Shown here: in pieces, positions 1-6,266 of the stretch | Layout: each line of letters begins with the position of its first letter | Position numbering within the stretch: position 1 is the first letter of the stretch | Assembly (NCBI GenBank): GCA_012032855.1 | Contig: JAAUQA010000156.1 | Span: 1-7,228, forward strand | Direction: 5' to 3' | Length of the DNA: 7,228 bases | Source: Candidatus Competibacteraceae bacterium | GTDB taxonomy: Bacteria > Pseudomonadota > Gammaproteobacteria > Competibacterales > Competibacteraceae | Made by a program: the position numbers and the translations under genes | Notes under the pieces: generated by a model | Databases searched by the model: none | What the model was told of the DNA's origin: nothing | The model's input: the letters and a program-made list of their open reading frames with translations, nothing else

Positions 1-1
1 A

Positions 2-268
2 TTATTAGCCGGTGCGCTGCGTTATCTATTCATTGCGGCGGGTTATTTCCTGCCTTGGCTATGCGGTAAGCTGCCCTACAGTCGACGACGGCAGACGGTT
101 TGCGTACTGCAAACGCTCGCCCTAATCGGTTGTCTAGTTCCATTAATCAGCACTCAGTGGGCAACTGCAATTGCTCTCACCAGCGTGATTTTACTGACAG
201 GTTCGTTTGCAATCGATACGCTATGGTTGGCAAGCCATGCTCATACTCACTCCGTTAAAGAGGATTAA
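2..268 (+). CDS. C-terminal part of a probable CDP-alcohol phosphatidyltransferase-family membrane protein (5' truncated)
   Basis: An open frame enters from the left edge and ends at TAA 266-268, giving the last 88 residues. It contains three hydrophobic stretches (around YLFIAAGYFLPWLCGKL, VCVLQTLALIGCLVPLI and TAIALTSVILLTGSFAIDTLW), separated by a short basic loop, SRRRQ. This layout, with a basic loop after the first helix and a final helix ending in an acidic residue and LWL, resembles the C-terminus of CDP-alcohol phosphatidyltransferases. Those are inner-membrane enzymes that transfer a phosphatidyl group from CDP-diacylglycerol to an alcohol. The diagnostic DGxxAR...GxxxDxxxD motif would lie upstream of the window, so the call rests on the tail alone. 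The YceI gene starts 4 nt after its stop, which suggests co-transcription. It could instead be another small multi-helix membrane protein. Confidence 0.55.
   Translation, partial: LLAGALRYLFIAAGYFLPWLCGKLPYSRRRQTVCVLQTLALIGCLVPLISTQWATAIALTSVILLTGSFAIDTLWLASHAHTHSVKED
257..263 (+). promoter_or_regulatory. Ribosome binding site deciding the YceI start
   Basis: AAAGAGG lies 9 nt before ATG 273 and overlaps the end of the preceding gene. No comparable site precedes the in-frame upstream start at 207, which would also put 22 odd residues in front of a good signal peptide. This favours the start at 273. Confidence 0.65.
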
Positions 269-272
269 CCCT

Positions 273-899
273 ATGACAGCCCTTTCTATCACCCGCCGAC
301 TCATCCCATCAGAACTCGTATGCGTGATATTGCTGGCCTTTGCACCATCTGCATTCGCTGAACCCGAAGACTATGTCATCGACCCTGCTCACTTTAGCGT
401 TGGTTTTCTGGTCGATCATATCGGTTACGCTAAAACCTTGGGCCTATTCCGCAAAGCCGAAGGTTCATACACATTCGATGAGGAGAGCGGCACACTCTCC
501 GCTGTGAAGGTGACCATTGCCACCGACAGCGTCTTTACCAATGATAAAAAACGTGATGACCATTTGCGTAGCGCCGATTTTCTCAACAGCACGGAGTTTC
601 CCAAGATGACTTTTACGGCGGATAGCGCCCAGCGCAACGGTGAACGCGACTTCGTGATTGAGGGCCAGTTGACCCTGCTCGGTAAGTCCCTGCCGTTAAC
701 CCTGACAGCCACTTGGAATAAGAGCGATACCTATCCATTTAATCCAGGCGGATTGTTTGGCGGCAACCCCTACGTGATGGGTGTGTCAGCGCGTGGCAGC
801 TTCAAACGCAGCGCGTATGACATGAACTATGCCGTGGATAATGGCTGGGTGGGAGACGATGTCGAGTTGATTCTCGAATTCGAAGCCCAGCGACAATAA
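273..899 (+). CDS. YceI-family periplasmic lipid-binding protein
   Basis: This is a 208-residue secreted protein. An N-terminal signal peptide (basic MTALSITRR, a hydrophobic core around VCVILLAFAP, then AFA before E30) predicts signal peptidase I cleavage after about residue 29. The mature part shows YceI hallmarks: YVIDPAHFSVGF (34-45), DDHLRSADFLNSTEFPKMTF (95-114), GQLTLLGKSLPLTL (131-144) and a closing SARGSFKRSAYDM ... VGDDVELILEFEA. The family forms an extended lipocalin-like beta barrel that binds an isoprenoid or similar amphiphile in the periplasm; its physiological role is usually unclear. The length is typical. The frame is also open back to 207, but the start at 273 is preferred because of the ribosome binding site and signal peptide. 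It lies between two membrane-lipid-type genes, so a role in carrying or sensing a lipid is plausible but inferred. Confidence 0.9.
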   Translation: MTALSITRRLIPSELVCVILLAFAPSAFAEPEDYVIDPAHFSVGFLVDHIGYAKTLGLFRKAEGSYTFDEESGTLSAVKVTIATDSVFTNDKKRDDHLRSADFLNSTEFPKMTFTADSAQRNGERDFVIEGQLTLLGKSLPLTLTATWNKSDTYPFNPGGLFGGNPYVMGVSARGSFKRSAYDMNYAVDNGWVGDDVELILEFEAQRQ

Positions 900-922
900 G
901 CGGATTCAGGCAAGCCAGCGGT

Positions 923-2449
923 ATGACTCCGATACATTCACTACGTTTTTGGATCGGTTTGCCGCTGGCGCTGTTCATACTTAACTTCTTACTGACCTTC
1001 CACAACGTCTGGCCGACGCCTTGGATACGCTACCCTAACGAATTATCCATCGAACTAGCCATATTGGTCCTGCTGCTGGCCGGATACGCCGAATGGGTTC
1101 GCCTGCCCGGAAAAACCGCCTTATTCTGGTTTACCCTGCTGCTGTTGATCCTAGTGCTGGGCCGCTACGCGGATGTCACATCCCCGGCTTTGTACGGCCG
1201 TCCGATCAATCTTTACTGGGACGCCCGTCATCTTCCTAATGTAGCGGCCATGTTGATCACTGTAGCTTCCCCCTGGCTGGTGCTGGTCATTATCACTGCG
1301 ACTGTGCTGCTGCTGGGCGGGTTATTCGGCCTATTGCGCGGCTGCGTGGGTATTTTATGGAACGGTTTTGAACCCACCCTAACCCGTCGGCTGCTGGCCG
1401 CAGCCGCAGCAGGAGTGATCGCACTTTTCGCCGTCGGCAAAGCCAGTCAAAAGTTGGCCACGGAGTATTGGTTCTCGCTACCGGTTAGTCCAGTTTATAC
1501 CGGTCAGATCAGTTTTGCACTGGAAGCAATGCTTGGCGCGGGCCGCCATCTTCCGCCATCACCGCCACTGGATTCCGATTTAGGACGGTTGCAAGGTGAA
1601 GACGTGCTTATTATTTTCATCGAATCCTACGGTGCTACGGTATTCAACAACCCCATTTTCGCCGAGCGGTTGGCTCCTTCCTATGAGCAACTAGGCTCGG
1701 CAATAGAGGAAACCGGCCGGGGTGTAGCTTCCGCTTTCGTGACTTCGCCCACGTTCGGCGGCTCTTCCTGGCTCGCCCATTCGAGTTTATTGTCCGGCAT
1801 CGAACTGCATAACGAAGGTCACTACCAGTTATTGCTGGCCTCTGAACGCGAGACCCTGGTTAGTTTGTTCAAGCGGCAAGGTTACCGAACTATCGGGTTA
1901 ATGCCGGGGCTGCAAAAAGCTTGGCCGGAAGGGGCTTTCTACGGCTTTGATCAAATTTACAACGAAGCGAGTTTAGATTATCAGGGACCGGCTTTTGGTT
2001 GGTGGCATATCCCGGATCAATACAGTCTGGCCAAGCTGCATGAACTGGAATTGAAAAACCAGGATCGAGCCCCGGTATTGGCGTTGTTTCCCACAACGGC
2101 GAGTCACATTCCCTTTCTACCTGTCCCGGCTTATCAACCCGATTGGGCGCAGGTGTTAACAAGCGAACCTTTTCCGCCGGAAGCCCTGCAAGACTCACTC
2201 GCCAAACGGCCGGAATGGTTTAAGCTAGGCGACGCCTATGTCACTGCAATCGATTACGAACTAACCTGGTTGACCGGCTATTTGGGGGAATGGGCGCCCG
2301 AGGATGCGCTATTCGTAGTGCTGGGCGATCATCAACCCTCAGCGAATGTCAGCGGCGATAGGGCGTCTTGGGATGTGCCGGTGCATGTCATCAGCCACAA
2401 TTCAGCTGTTCTAAACGCGCTAGTGGAAGTGGTTTTACGCCCGGACTGA
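923..2449 (+). CDS. Membrane-anchored LTA synthase-like sulfatase-fold (alkaline phosphatase superfamily) protein
   Basis: This 508-residue protein has about five N-terminal membrane helices (roughly 9-27, 43-57, 66-82, 108-136 and 156-172), followed by an extracytoplasmic catalytic domain from about 225. The domain carries superfamily signatures in order: LIIFIESYG with metal-ligand Glu234, SPTFGGSSWLAHSSLLSG (276-292) where the Thr/Ser nucleophile is expected, TASHIPFLP with His395, and VVLGDHQP with Asp469-His470. This is the architecture of LtaS/OpgB-type phosphoglycerol transferases and EptA-like phosphoethanolamine transferases, which move lipid head groups outside the membrane. The nucleophile context differs from classical sulfatases (no CxPSR), so true sulfatase activity is unlikely. 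It starts 23 nt after the YceI stop, with only a weak CAGG upstream, so translational coupling is possible. The exact substrate cannot be read from the sequence. Confidence 0.85.
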   Translation: MTPIHSLRFWIGLPLALFILNFLLTFHNVWPTPWIRYPNELSIELAILVLLLAGYAEWVRLPGKTALFWFTLLLLILVLGRYADVTSPALYGRPINLYWDARHLPNVAAMLITVASPWLVLVIITATVLLLGGLFGLLRGCVGILWNGFEPTLTRRLLAAAAAGVIALFAVGKASQKLATEYWFSLPVSPVYTGQISFALEAMLGAGRHLPPSPPLDSDLGRLQGEDVLIIFIESYGATVFNNPIFAERLAPSYEQLGSAIEETGRGVASAFVTSPTFGGSSWLAHSSLLSGIELHNEGHYQLLLASERETLVSLFKRQGYRTIGLMPGLQKAWPEGAFYGFDQIYNEASLDYQGPAFGWWHIPDQYSLAKLHELELKNQDRAPVLALFPTTASHIPFLPVPAYQPDWAQVLTSEPFPPEALQDSLAKRPEWFKLGDAYVTAIDYELTWLTGYLGEWAPEDALFVVLGDHQPSANVSGDRASWDVPVHVISHNSAVLNALVEVVLRPD

Positions 2450-2551
2450 CTCCGCAGCGTGTGCCACTAGGAAAGACAAATCAATTGAGGGCGATTTTGC
2501 TCGACTCCTGGAATTCTTCAGCCAAGGACGTTGCGTTGACAGCGGATTGAC
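2450..2551. other. Convergent intergenic region
   Basis: This 102-bp gap lies between the converging LTA synthase-like and NYN genes. No strong GC-rich hairpin with a T-run is visible on either strand, so no intrinsic terminator is claimed. Confidence 0.5.
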
Positions 2552-3388
2552 TCACTCCTCCTGAGCAAGGCTTTTAGCGATATAACCACCCGATTTCTCG
2601 TCGTGCCCCAATTCCAGCAATTTGCGAACCTGAGCTTCTTCCAATAATTTACCGAAGGTGCGAAAGCCATGATAGCTCTCGCTAAAACCCGGTTTACGGC
2701 GTTTTACTGCCTGCTTAACCATCGACCACCAGAGTTTTTCGTCTTCACCCCGTTCTTCGAATAAATCTTCGACGGTTTCAACAACCAGATCCAAAGCTTC
2801 CCGTTTTCGCTTTTCTTCCTCGGTTTCGGCAGCAACCTTGCGCACTGTTTTTGCGGCTTCGGCCTTACGTTTGGTTTTGCGTTGCTGCTCAGTCTCCCGA
2901 ACCAAGTCATCGTAATAAATGAATTCGTCACAGTTGGACATCAGCAAATCAGAAGTAGATTTTTTAACCCCGACCCCGATCACTACTTTGTTATTTTCCC
3001 GCAGCTTGCTAACCAGCGCTGAAAAATCCGAGTCTCCGCTGATAATGACGAAGGTATCGACATGCGCTTTGGTGTAACAGAGATCCAGGGCATCTACGAC
3101 CATGCGAATATCGGCCGAGTTCTTGCCGGATTGGCGCACATGAGGAATCTCGATCAATTCGAACGCCGCTTCATGCATGGCTGCCTTGAACTCCTTGTAG
3201 CGCTGCCAATCACAATAGGCTTTCTTGACGACGATATTACCCTTGAGCAGCAGCCGTCCTAGCACTTTTTGGATATCGAAGGCCTCGTATTGGGCATCTC
3301 GTACACCCAGAGCGATATTCTCAAAGTCACAAAACAAGGCCATATTCTGTGTTCTGGTTTTGCCGTTCATGGTCTCTTGAGTGATCAT
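2552..3388 (-). CDS. NYN domain (PIN-like) protein with C-terminal OST-HTH/LOTUS domain
   Basis: This is a 278-residue cytoplasmic protein. Residues about 16-160 form an NYN domain of the LabA/DUF88 type, with acidic motifs ALFCDFENIA (Asp21, Glu23), KNSADIRMVVDA (Asp93, Asp99) and IISGDSDFSALV (Asp119, Asp121). These match the metal-binding carboxylates of the PIN/FLAP nuclease fold. Residues about 163-197 are a highly charged Lys/Arg/Glu linker, probably helical. Residues about 198-272 match an OST-HTH/LOTUS domain (ALDLVVETVEDLF ... GFRTFGKLLEEA ... GGYIA), which is linked to RNA binding. RNA cleavage or RNA handling is the likely job; the target is unknown. The start is uncertain: ATG 3388 lacks a clear ribosome binding site, whereas in-frame ATG 3370 (residue 7) is preceded by AAGAGA at a short distance. 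It follows the 136-residue gene by 44 nt on the same strand and converges on the LTA synthase-like gene. Confidence 0.9.
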   Translation of the reverse strand: MITQETMNGKTRTQNMALFCDFENIALGVRDAQYEAFDIQKVLGRLLLKGNIVVKKAYCDWQRYKEFKAAMHEAAFELIEIPHVRQSGKNSADIRMVVDALDLCYTKAHVDTFVIISGDSDFSALVSKLRENNKVVIGVGVKKSTSDLLMSNCDEFIYYDDLVRETEQQRKTKRKAEAAKTVRKVAAETEEEKRKREALDLVVETVEDLFEERGEDEKLWWSMVKQAVKRRKPGFSESYHGFRTFGKLLEEAQVRKLLELGHDEKSGGYIAKSLAQEE

Positions 3389-3432
3389 GTTGAGAGTAAG
3401 CCGATAACGTGTTGTAACGACATGGCCGGTGG

Positions 3433-3843
3433 TTAGGAATCGGTTGATCGGTTAGTTAATTCATGCTGCAACCGTTGCATCTCGTAGTTCCAAACGCCTA
3501 ACTGGCCCAAGTTGGCGATATAATCAATCACTGCATTCCAATGTGTTTTTCCATGATGGTGCAGCGTATTCGCCCACAGCTCCGCAGTGACTGCTTCTCT
3601 AAGAAAGATAAACGTCATACAGACTCGCTCGTTGTCGGCATGCAGATTAAACGAGGCCACACCTTGGCGGGTCCTCCACTCCAGGGCCAAACTCCAGTCC
3701 GGGGTGCCACGGTAATGTTCATCCGCCGCTACCTTGGGCATAAAGGCTTCCGGTTCTGACCGATTATGCTCCTGCACTAGGCTATCGATTTTTTGAATCA
3801 ACAGGTAAAGCGCTTCCGGTGGAACGGGTAAACGTACTATCAC
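3433..3843 (-). CDS. Hypothetical protein, 136 aa, GTG start
   Basis: I do not recognise the family. The 136-residue product has no signal peptide or membrane helix and looks like a small soluble alpha/beta protein. It has an N-terminal helix (PPEALYLLIQKIDSLVQ), a central strand-rich part with WSLALEWRTRQGVASFNLHA and ERVCMTFIFLR, a His-rich patch (LHHHGKTHW) and a C-terminal amphipathic helix (EMQRLQHELTNR). Translation starts at GTG 3841-3843, backed by GGAGAG 7 nt upstream on the minus strand, which supports it as a real gene. The NYN/OST-HTH gene begins 44 nt after its stop in the same direction, so the two are probably co-transcribed. A 104-nt gap separates it from the end of the rep gene upstream. 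Confidence 0.7.
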   Translation of the reverse strand: MIVRLPVPPEALYLLIQKIDSLVQEHNRSEPEAFMPKVAADEHYRGTPDWSLALEWRTRQGVASFNLHADNERVCMTFIFLREAVTAELWANTLHHHGKTHWNAVIDYIANLGQLGVWNYEMQRLQHELTNRSTDS

Positions 3844-3849
3844 GGTGGG

Positions 3850-3855
3850 GCTCTC
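3850..3855 (-). promoter_or_regulatory. Shine-Dalgarno for the GTG-started hypothetical gene
   Basis: On the minus strand, GGAGAG lies 7 nt before GTG 3843. It is the best ribosome binding site on the left half of the minus strand and decides the non-ATG start. Confidence 0.65.
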
Positions 3856-3947
3856 CGTAGGTTAGGTTGATCTCAAACTAAATGGATTGGAAAACGCGTG
3901 CTTCGACTCGGAGAAAGGTATGGTCAAAGATTACAAGAATTTACTTA

Positions 3948-5323
3948 TCAACCCAGGGCAGGGTTTACATTCGCCGCAATCACCCCCGCTTCCCTACGAA
4001 GCGCGTTCAGATCGTAGCCTTGCTCGGCGGCAAAATGACCGAATTCAGCTTCGCCAGGATCGGTGAGTAGTTCTTCACCGGCAAATGCCCGAAACAAACT
4101 TTGGATAACGGGATGCTCGAAACCTTGTTTGAACCAACGTCGGAACAGCGGATTCGTTTGATTAACTTCTTGGAAACGAGTCCGTAGCATCTCATGCTCC
4201 TGCGGCGAAGCTTGCTCCAAAGCAGCTTGCAGACGAGCCCTGCGAAAATCACGCTGCAGGTGCTCCAACGCTTCGCAGGCTTTTTCCCGCTTCAACTTTT
4301 GTTCACGAGCCGGCACCTTACCCTGATGCTGAGCTTGTTCGATCCGGCTTAGTTTAGGTCGATAGTCCGCCTGCAAAGCAGACCGGGTATAAGCAGGTAA
4401 GGTTTGCACTTTACCGGCCAAATAATCTCTCTCGACGATATCAAGATTTTCCATTACATAGGCATCGCCATATTTTTTCAAGGCCGCTTGCGATTGTTTT
4501 TCAGTAAAACCGAATTGCTGTAACCGTTCCAATGGGGATGATAGGGTCTCTGACTTCGCTAATTCTTGATTTAATTCGAGCAATGCTTCCGAATCACCTT
4601 CCGATAACAATTGATTACGAATCGATAACGGGATGGATAATTGCGGATTAGTTTTAACATGGAATCGCAACGCGACTATGCGTCGTTTTTGTCGTTTATA
4701 TTCGGCTTCAATCAGAATATCTGAGTGCTGATTAATCTGATTAAGACTGGGTTTGATAATCCATTTGTTCAAATCTTTAAATTTTTCGTATTCATCCGTA
4801 CTCAGGCCCAACAACGTTTTAAAGGTATCAATACTCCACCAACCCGTGGAGCCCGTGCCTCGATAGCGAATGCAGTTTTCATACAGCTTTAGTGCATAAC
4901 CGCTGGAAAACGTGCGTTGGATCAGGATATTGATGCGCGCATAGACTTCCGGGTTATACAGTTTTTTTCTGAGCTCCGGGCTGTATGCATAGCGACACAC
5001 GCCTCGTTCGATCACGGCCTGGGCCAGCATAGTGCTGACACCCCACTGACCGTTTTCCCGCTCTGATCCAGAATGTTCCACTGGATCGTGGTTTCGGCCA
5101 GAGCAGTGAGCGCTTTTTTCAGCGCATCGTAGTCGTTGCTATCGAAACCGGCGAGCCGCGCCAGCGAGTTGATCTTGATGGTGTGGACTTCTCTGCACAG
5201 CAGATCGTCATAGGCGTACAACAGCAGGATGTTGGCTATTTTGTGCTGTAACAGCGAGAGCTTGTTATTGATATGAATAGCGGCAACGTGTTTTTTGACT
5301 TCCGCATTTTCCATGTCGCTCAT
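3948..5323 (-). pseudogene. Plasmid-type replication initiation protein (Rep_3/RepB-like), broken by a -1 frameshift
   Basis: Two overlapping minus-strand frames together make one initiator of about 458 residues. The first, 5323 to 5012, carries the N-terminal winged helix: VKKHVAAIHINNKLSLLQHK, then ANILLLYAYDDLL and LARLAGFDSNDYDALKKAL. It reads ETTIQWNILD and then drifts into nonsense. The second frame resumes with ERENGQWGVSTMLAQAVIE and holds the second winged helix (YSPELRKKLYNPEVYARINI, ALKLYENCIRYRGTGSTGWW) and a long C-terminal tail rich in charged helices, ending at TGA 3948-3950. Such proteins bind iterons and open plasmid origins, and often repress their own promoter. The switch lies at about 5063-5068, where adding one base after the Asp86 codon restores a continuous protein. 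No partition or mobilisation gene is visible nearby, so it is probably a remnant of an integrated replicon. The initiator family call is firm; whether the break is real is unknown. Confidence 0.85.
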
Positions 5324-5341
5324 GGTGAGGCACTCAGCAAT

Positions 5342-5363
5342 TGTTCACGATCATTCGTGAGCA
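5342..5363. repeat. Imperfect palindrome over the rep -10 and start site, probable operator
   Basis: The arms TGtTCACGA and TCGTGAgCA are separated by TCAT, giving 9-bp arms with one mismatch and a perfect 6-bp core. The site covers part of the predicted rep -10 box and the expected transcription start. That is where Rep-family initiators typically autorepress, using an inverted version of their iteron. A binding site for another regulator is equally possible. Confidence 0.55.
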
Positions 5364-5387
5364 TAGCTCAGAGGTGGAATGTGTCAA
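5360..5387 (-). promoter_or_regulatory. Predicted sigma70 promoter of rep
   Basis: On the minus strand a perfect TTGACA (-35, 5382-5387) is followed after 16 nt by TATGCT (-10, 5360-5365). This puts transcription start near 5353 and leaves a leader of about 30 nt before ATG 5323. No strong ribosome binding site precedes that ATG. ATG 5314, in frame, is an alternative start. The -10 lies inside a small perfect palindrome, TGAGC-ata-GCTCA (5358-5370). Confidence 0.65.
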
Positions 5388-5403
5388 TAAAAAATTTCCA
5401 CCT
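5372..5403. repeat. Inverted repeat bracketing the rep -35 box
   Basis: Perfect 8-bp arms AGGTGGAA (5372-5379) and TTCCACCT (5396-5403) enclose a 16-nt AT-rich centre that holds the -35 of the rep promoter. Arms about two helical turns apart, on either side of a -35 element, are typical of a dimer- or multimer-binding operator. The repeat could also form a stem-loop, but no gene reads through it as a terminator. Confidence 0.55.
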
Positions 5404-5426
5404 TCGACTGAATACCGTTTTCGCTA

Positions 5427-5442
5427 GGTTCTGTTGACATTT
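5427..5442 (+). repeat. Left terminal inverted repeat of the IS
   Basis: GGTTCTGTTGACATTT is an exact reverse complement of the right end. It contains an inward-facing TTGACA (5434-5439) that could serve as the -35 of the transposase promoter, but no convincing -10 stands at 16-18 nt. Confidence 0.9.
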
Positions 5443-5483
5443 AGCGGCCCAGGTAAGAAGGTTACGGGTTTTTGTGGAGTTTT

Positions 5484-6239
5484 ATGGAGCGAACTTATCT
5501 GAGCGACGCGCAATGGGGGGTGATTTGGCCGTTTCTTGTGAACCATCCCCGGGTTTACGTGGGCAATCCGCTGACCTGCCGGGCTTTTCTGGAAGCGGTG
5601 TTGTGGGTGCTTCGCAGTGGCAGTCAGTGGCGCTTGTTGCCCGCGTCGCGGGGGAACTGGAATAGCGTCTTTAAGCGTTTTGCGCGCTGGCAACAACGCG
5701 GCCTCTGGGCCGAATTGCAAGCGCATGTGGCCAGCGATCCGGATTGGGAGCATCTGCTGATTGACAGTACCGTGGTGCGTGCCCACCCGTGCGCGGCAGG
5801 TGCTGAGAAGAGTTCTGCCGAAGCGGAAGCGTTGGGCCGTTCGCGGGGTGGCTTTAGCACTAAGATTCACGCCCTGACTGACGCCTTGGGAAATCCCCTG
5901 ACCTTGGTCCTGACTGGCGGGCAAGCCGCCGATATCGGGCAGGCGGAACGTCTGATCGGTACCTATTCTGGTCACGCGGTCATTGGCGATAAGGGGTATG
6001 ATTCCGATACGTTTGTCACGTTCGTGGAAGAGCGCGGCATGGAGGCGGTCATTCCGCCCCGCTCCCACCGTAAAACTCCGCGCACCTACGACCGGCATGT
6101 GTATAAAGAACGCCATCTCGTCGAATGCTTTTTTAACAAAATCAAACACTATCGTCGTATCTTTTCGCGTTTCGAGAAAACCGCCAAGCACTTCATGGCG
6201 TTCCTGCATTTCGTCGCTTTCCTCGTCTGGACTCGATGA
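5484..6239 (+). CDS. IS5-family (IS427-like) DDE transposase, intact single frame
   Basis: This 251-residue transposase fills the insertion sequence. The N-terminal part (MERTYLSDAQWGVIWPFL ... LRSGSQWRLLP ... FKRFARWQQRGLW) matches the DUF4096-type DNA-binding region of IS5 transposases. The DDE catalytic residues are visible: Asp94 in LLIDSTVVRAH, Asp169 in VIGDKGYDSD, and Glu214 in HLVECFFNKIKHYRRIFSRF with the usual YREK-like spacing. ATG 5484 is chosen because GGAG (5476-5479) lies just upstream and the family usually starts at M-x-R-x-x-L-S-D. A TTG at 5472 in the same frame is less likely. The stop TGA 6237-6239 overlaps the first base of the right terminal repeat. Many relatives split this protein over two frames; here it is uninterrupted. 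Confidence 0.95.
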   Translation: MERTYLSDAQWGVIWPFLVNHPRVYVGNPLTCRAFLEAVLWVLRSGSQWRLLPASRGNWNSVFKRFARWQQRGLWAELQAHVASDPDWEHLLIDSTVVRAHPCAAGAEKSSAEAEALGRSRGGFSTKIHALTDALGNPLTLVLTGGQAADIGQAERLIGTYSGHAVIGDKGYDSDTFVTFVEERGMEAVIPPRSHRKTPRTYDRHVYKERHLVECFFNKIKHYRRIFSRFEKTAKHFMAFLHFVAFLVWTR

Positions 6240-6254
6240 AATGTCAACAGAACC
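6239..6254 (-). repeat. Right terminal inverted repeat of the IS
   Basis: AAATGTCAACAGAACC is the exact reverse complement of the left repeat. The repeat is followed by TA and the downstream Shine-Dalgarno sequence of the SPFH gene. Its TTGACA points back into the element, not outward. Confidence 0.9.
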
Positions 6255-6255
6255 T

Positions 6256-6260
6256 AGGAG
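6256..6260 (+). promoter_or_regulatory. Shine-Dalgarno of the SPFH gene, abutting the IS
   Basis: AGGAG lies 6 nt before ATG 6267, and its first base is the A of the TA target duplication. The insertion left the ribosome binding site intact but removed everything upstream of it. Confidence 0.8.
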
Positions 6261-6266
6261 AAGATC

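Larger units (their letters stand above)
5427..6254 (+). mobile_element. Complete IS5-family insertion sequence, IS427-like, 828 bp
   Basis: The element is bounded by 16-bp perfect inverted repeats and flanked by TA on both sides (5425-5426 and 6255-6256). Each junction reads CTAG (5424-5427 and 6254-6257), so removing the element and one TA restores a single CTAG. That is the target preference of the IS427 group of the IS5 family. It carries one intact transposase. It lies between the divergent rep and SPFH genes and splits their shared control region. Clean ends and an undamaged transposase suggest a recent, possibly still mobile copy. Confidence 0.93.

Noticed and set aside
2368..2550. 60-residue plus-strand frame overlapping the end of the LTA synthase-like gene
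   Set aside because: Out-of-frame overlap with a clear gene, and no recognisable domain.
3389..3432. TAACG-tgttg-TAACG direct repeat between the NYN and 136-residue genes
   Set aside because: Five-base arms in 44 nt are within chance expectation, and no promoter or terminator goes with them.
3882..4070. Small 62-residue plus-strand frame over the end of rep
   Set aside because: Mostly antisense to the Rep C-terminus, with a basic low-information translation and no ribosome binding site seen.
4299..4308. Ten-base word TTGTTCACGA also present at 5341-5350 in the rep operator
   Set aside because: The copy at 4299 lies inside rep coding sequence, is not part of an array and lacks the matching second arm. 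One repeat is not enough to call an iteron.
5052..5068. Programmed -1 ribosomal frameshifting in rep
   Set aside because: The zero-frame codons AGC GGG AAA ACG do not allow re-pairing after a -1 slip, and Rep_3 proteins are not known to need frameshifting. A missing base is simpler.
5434..5439. TTGACA in the left IS repeat as a full promoter
   Set aside because: No convincing -10 box at 16-18 nt; it may act as a -35 but the promoter is not supported by sequence alone.
5424..6209. Long 261-residue open frame on the minus strand
   Set aside because: It lies antisense over the intact transposase and starts and ends inside the IS region. The translation is rich in Arg, Pro and Gln with no recognisable domain; it is a shadow frame.
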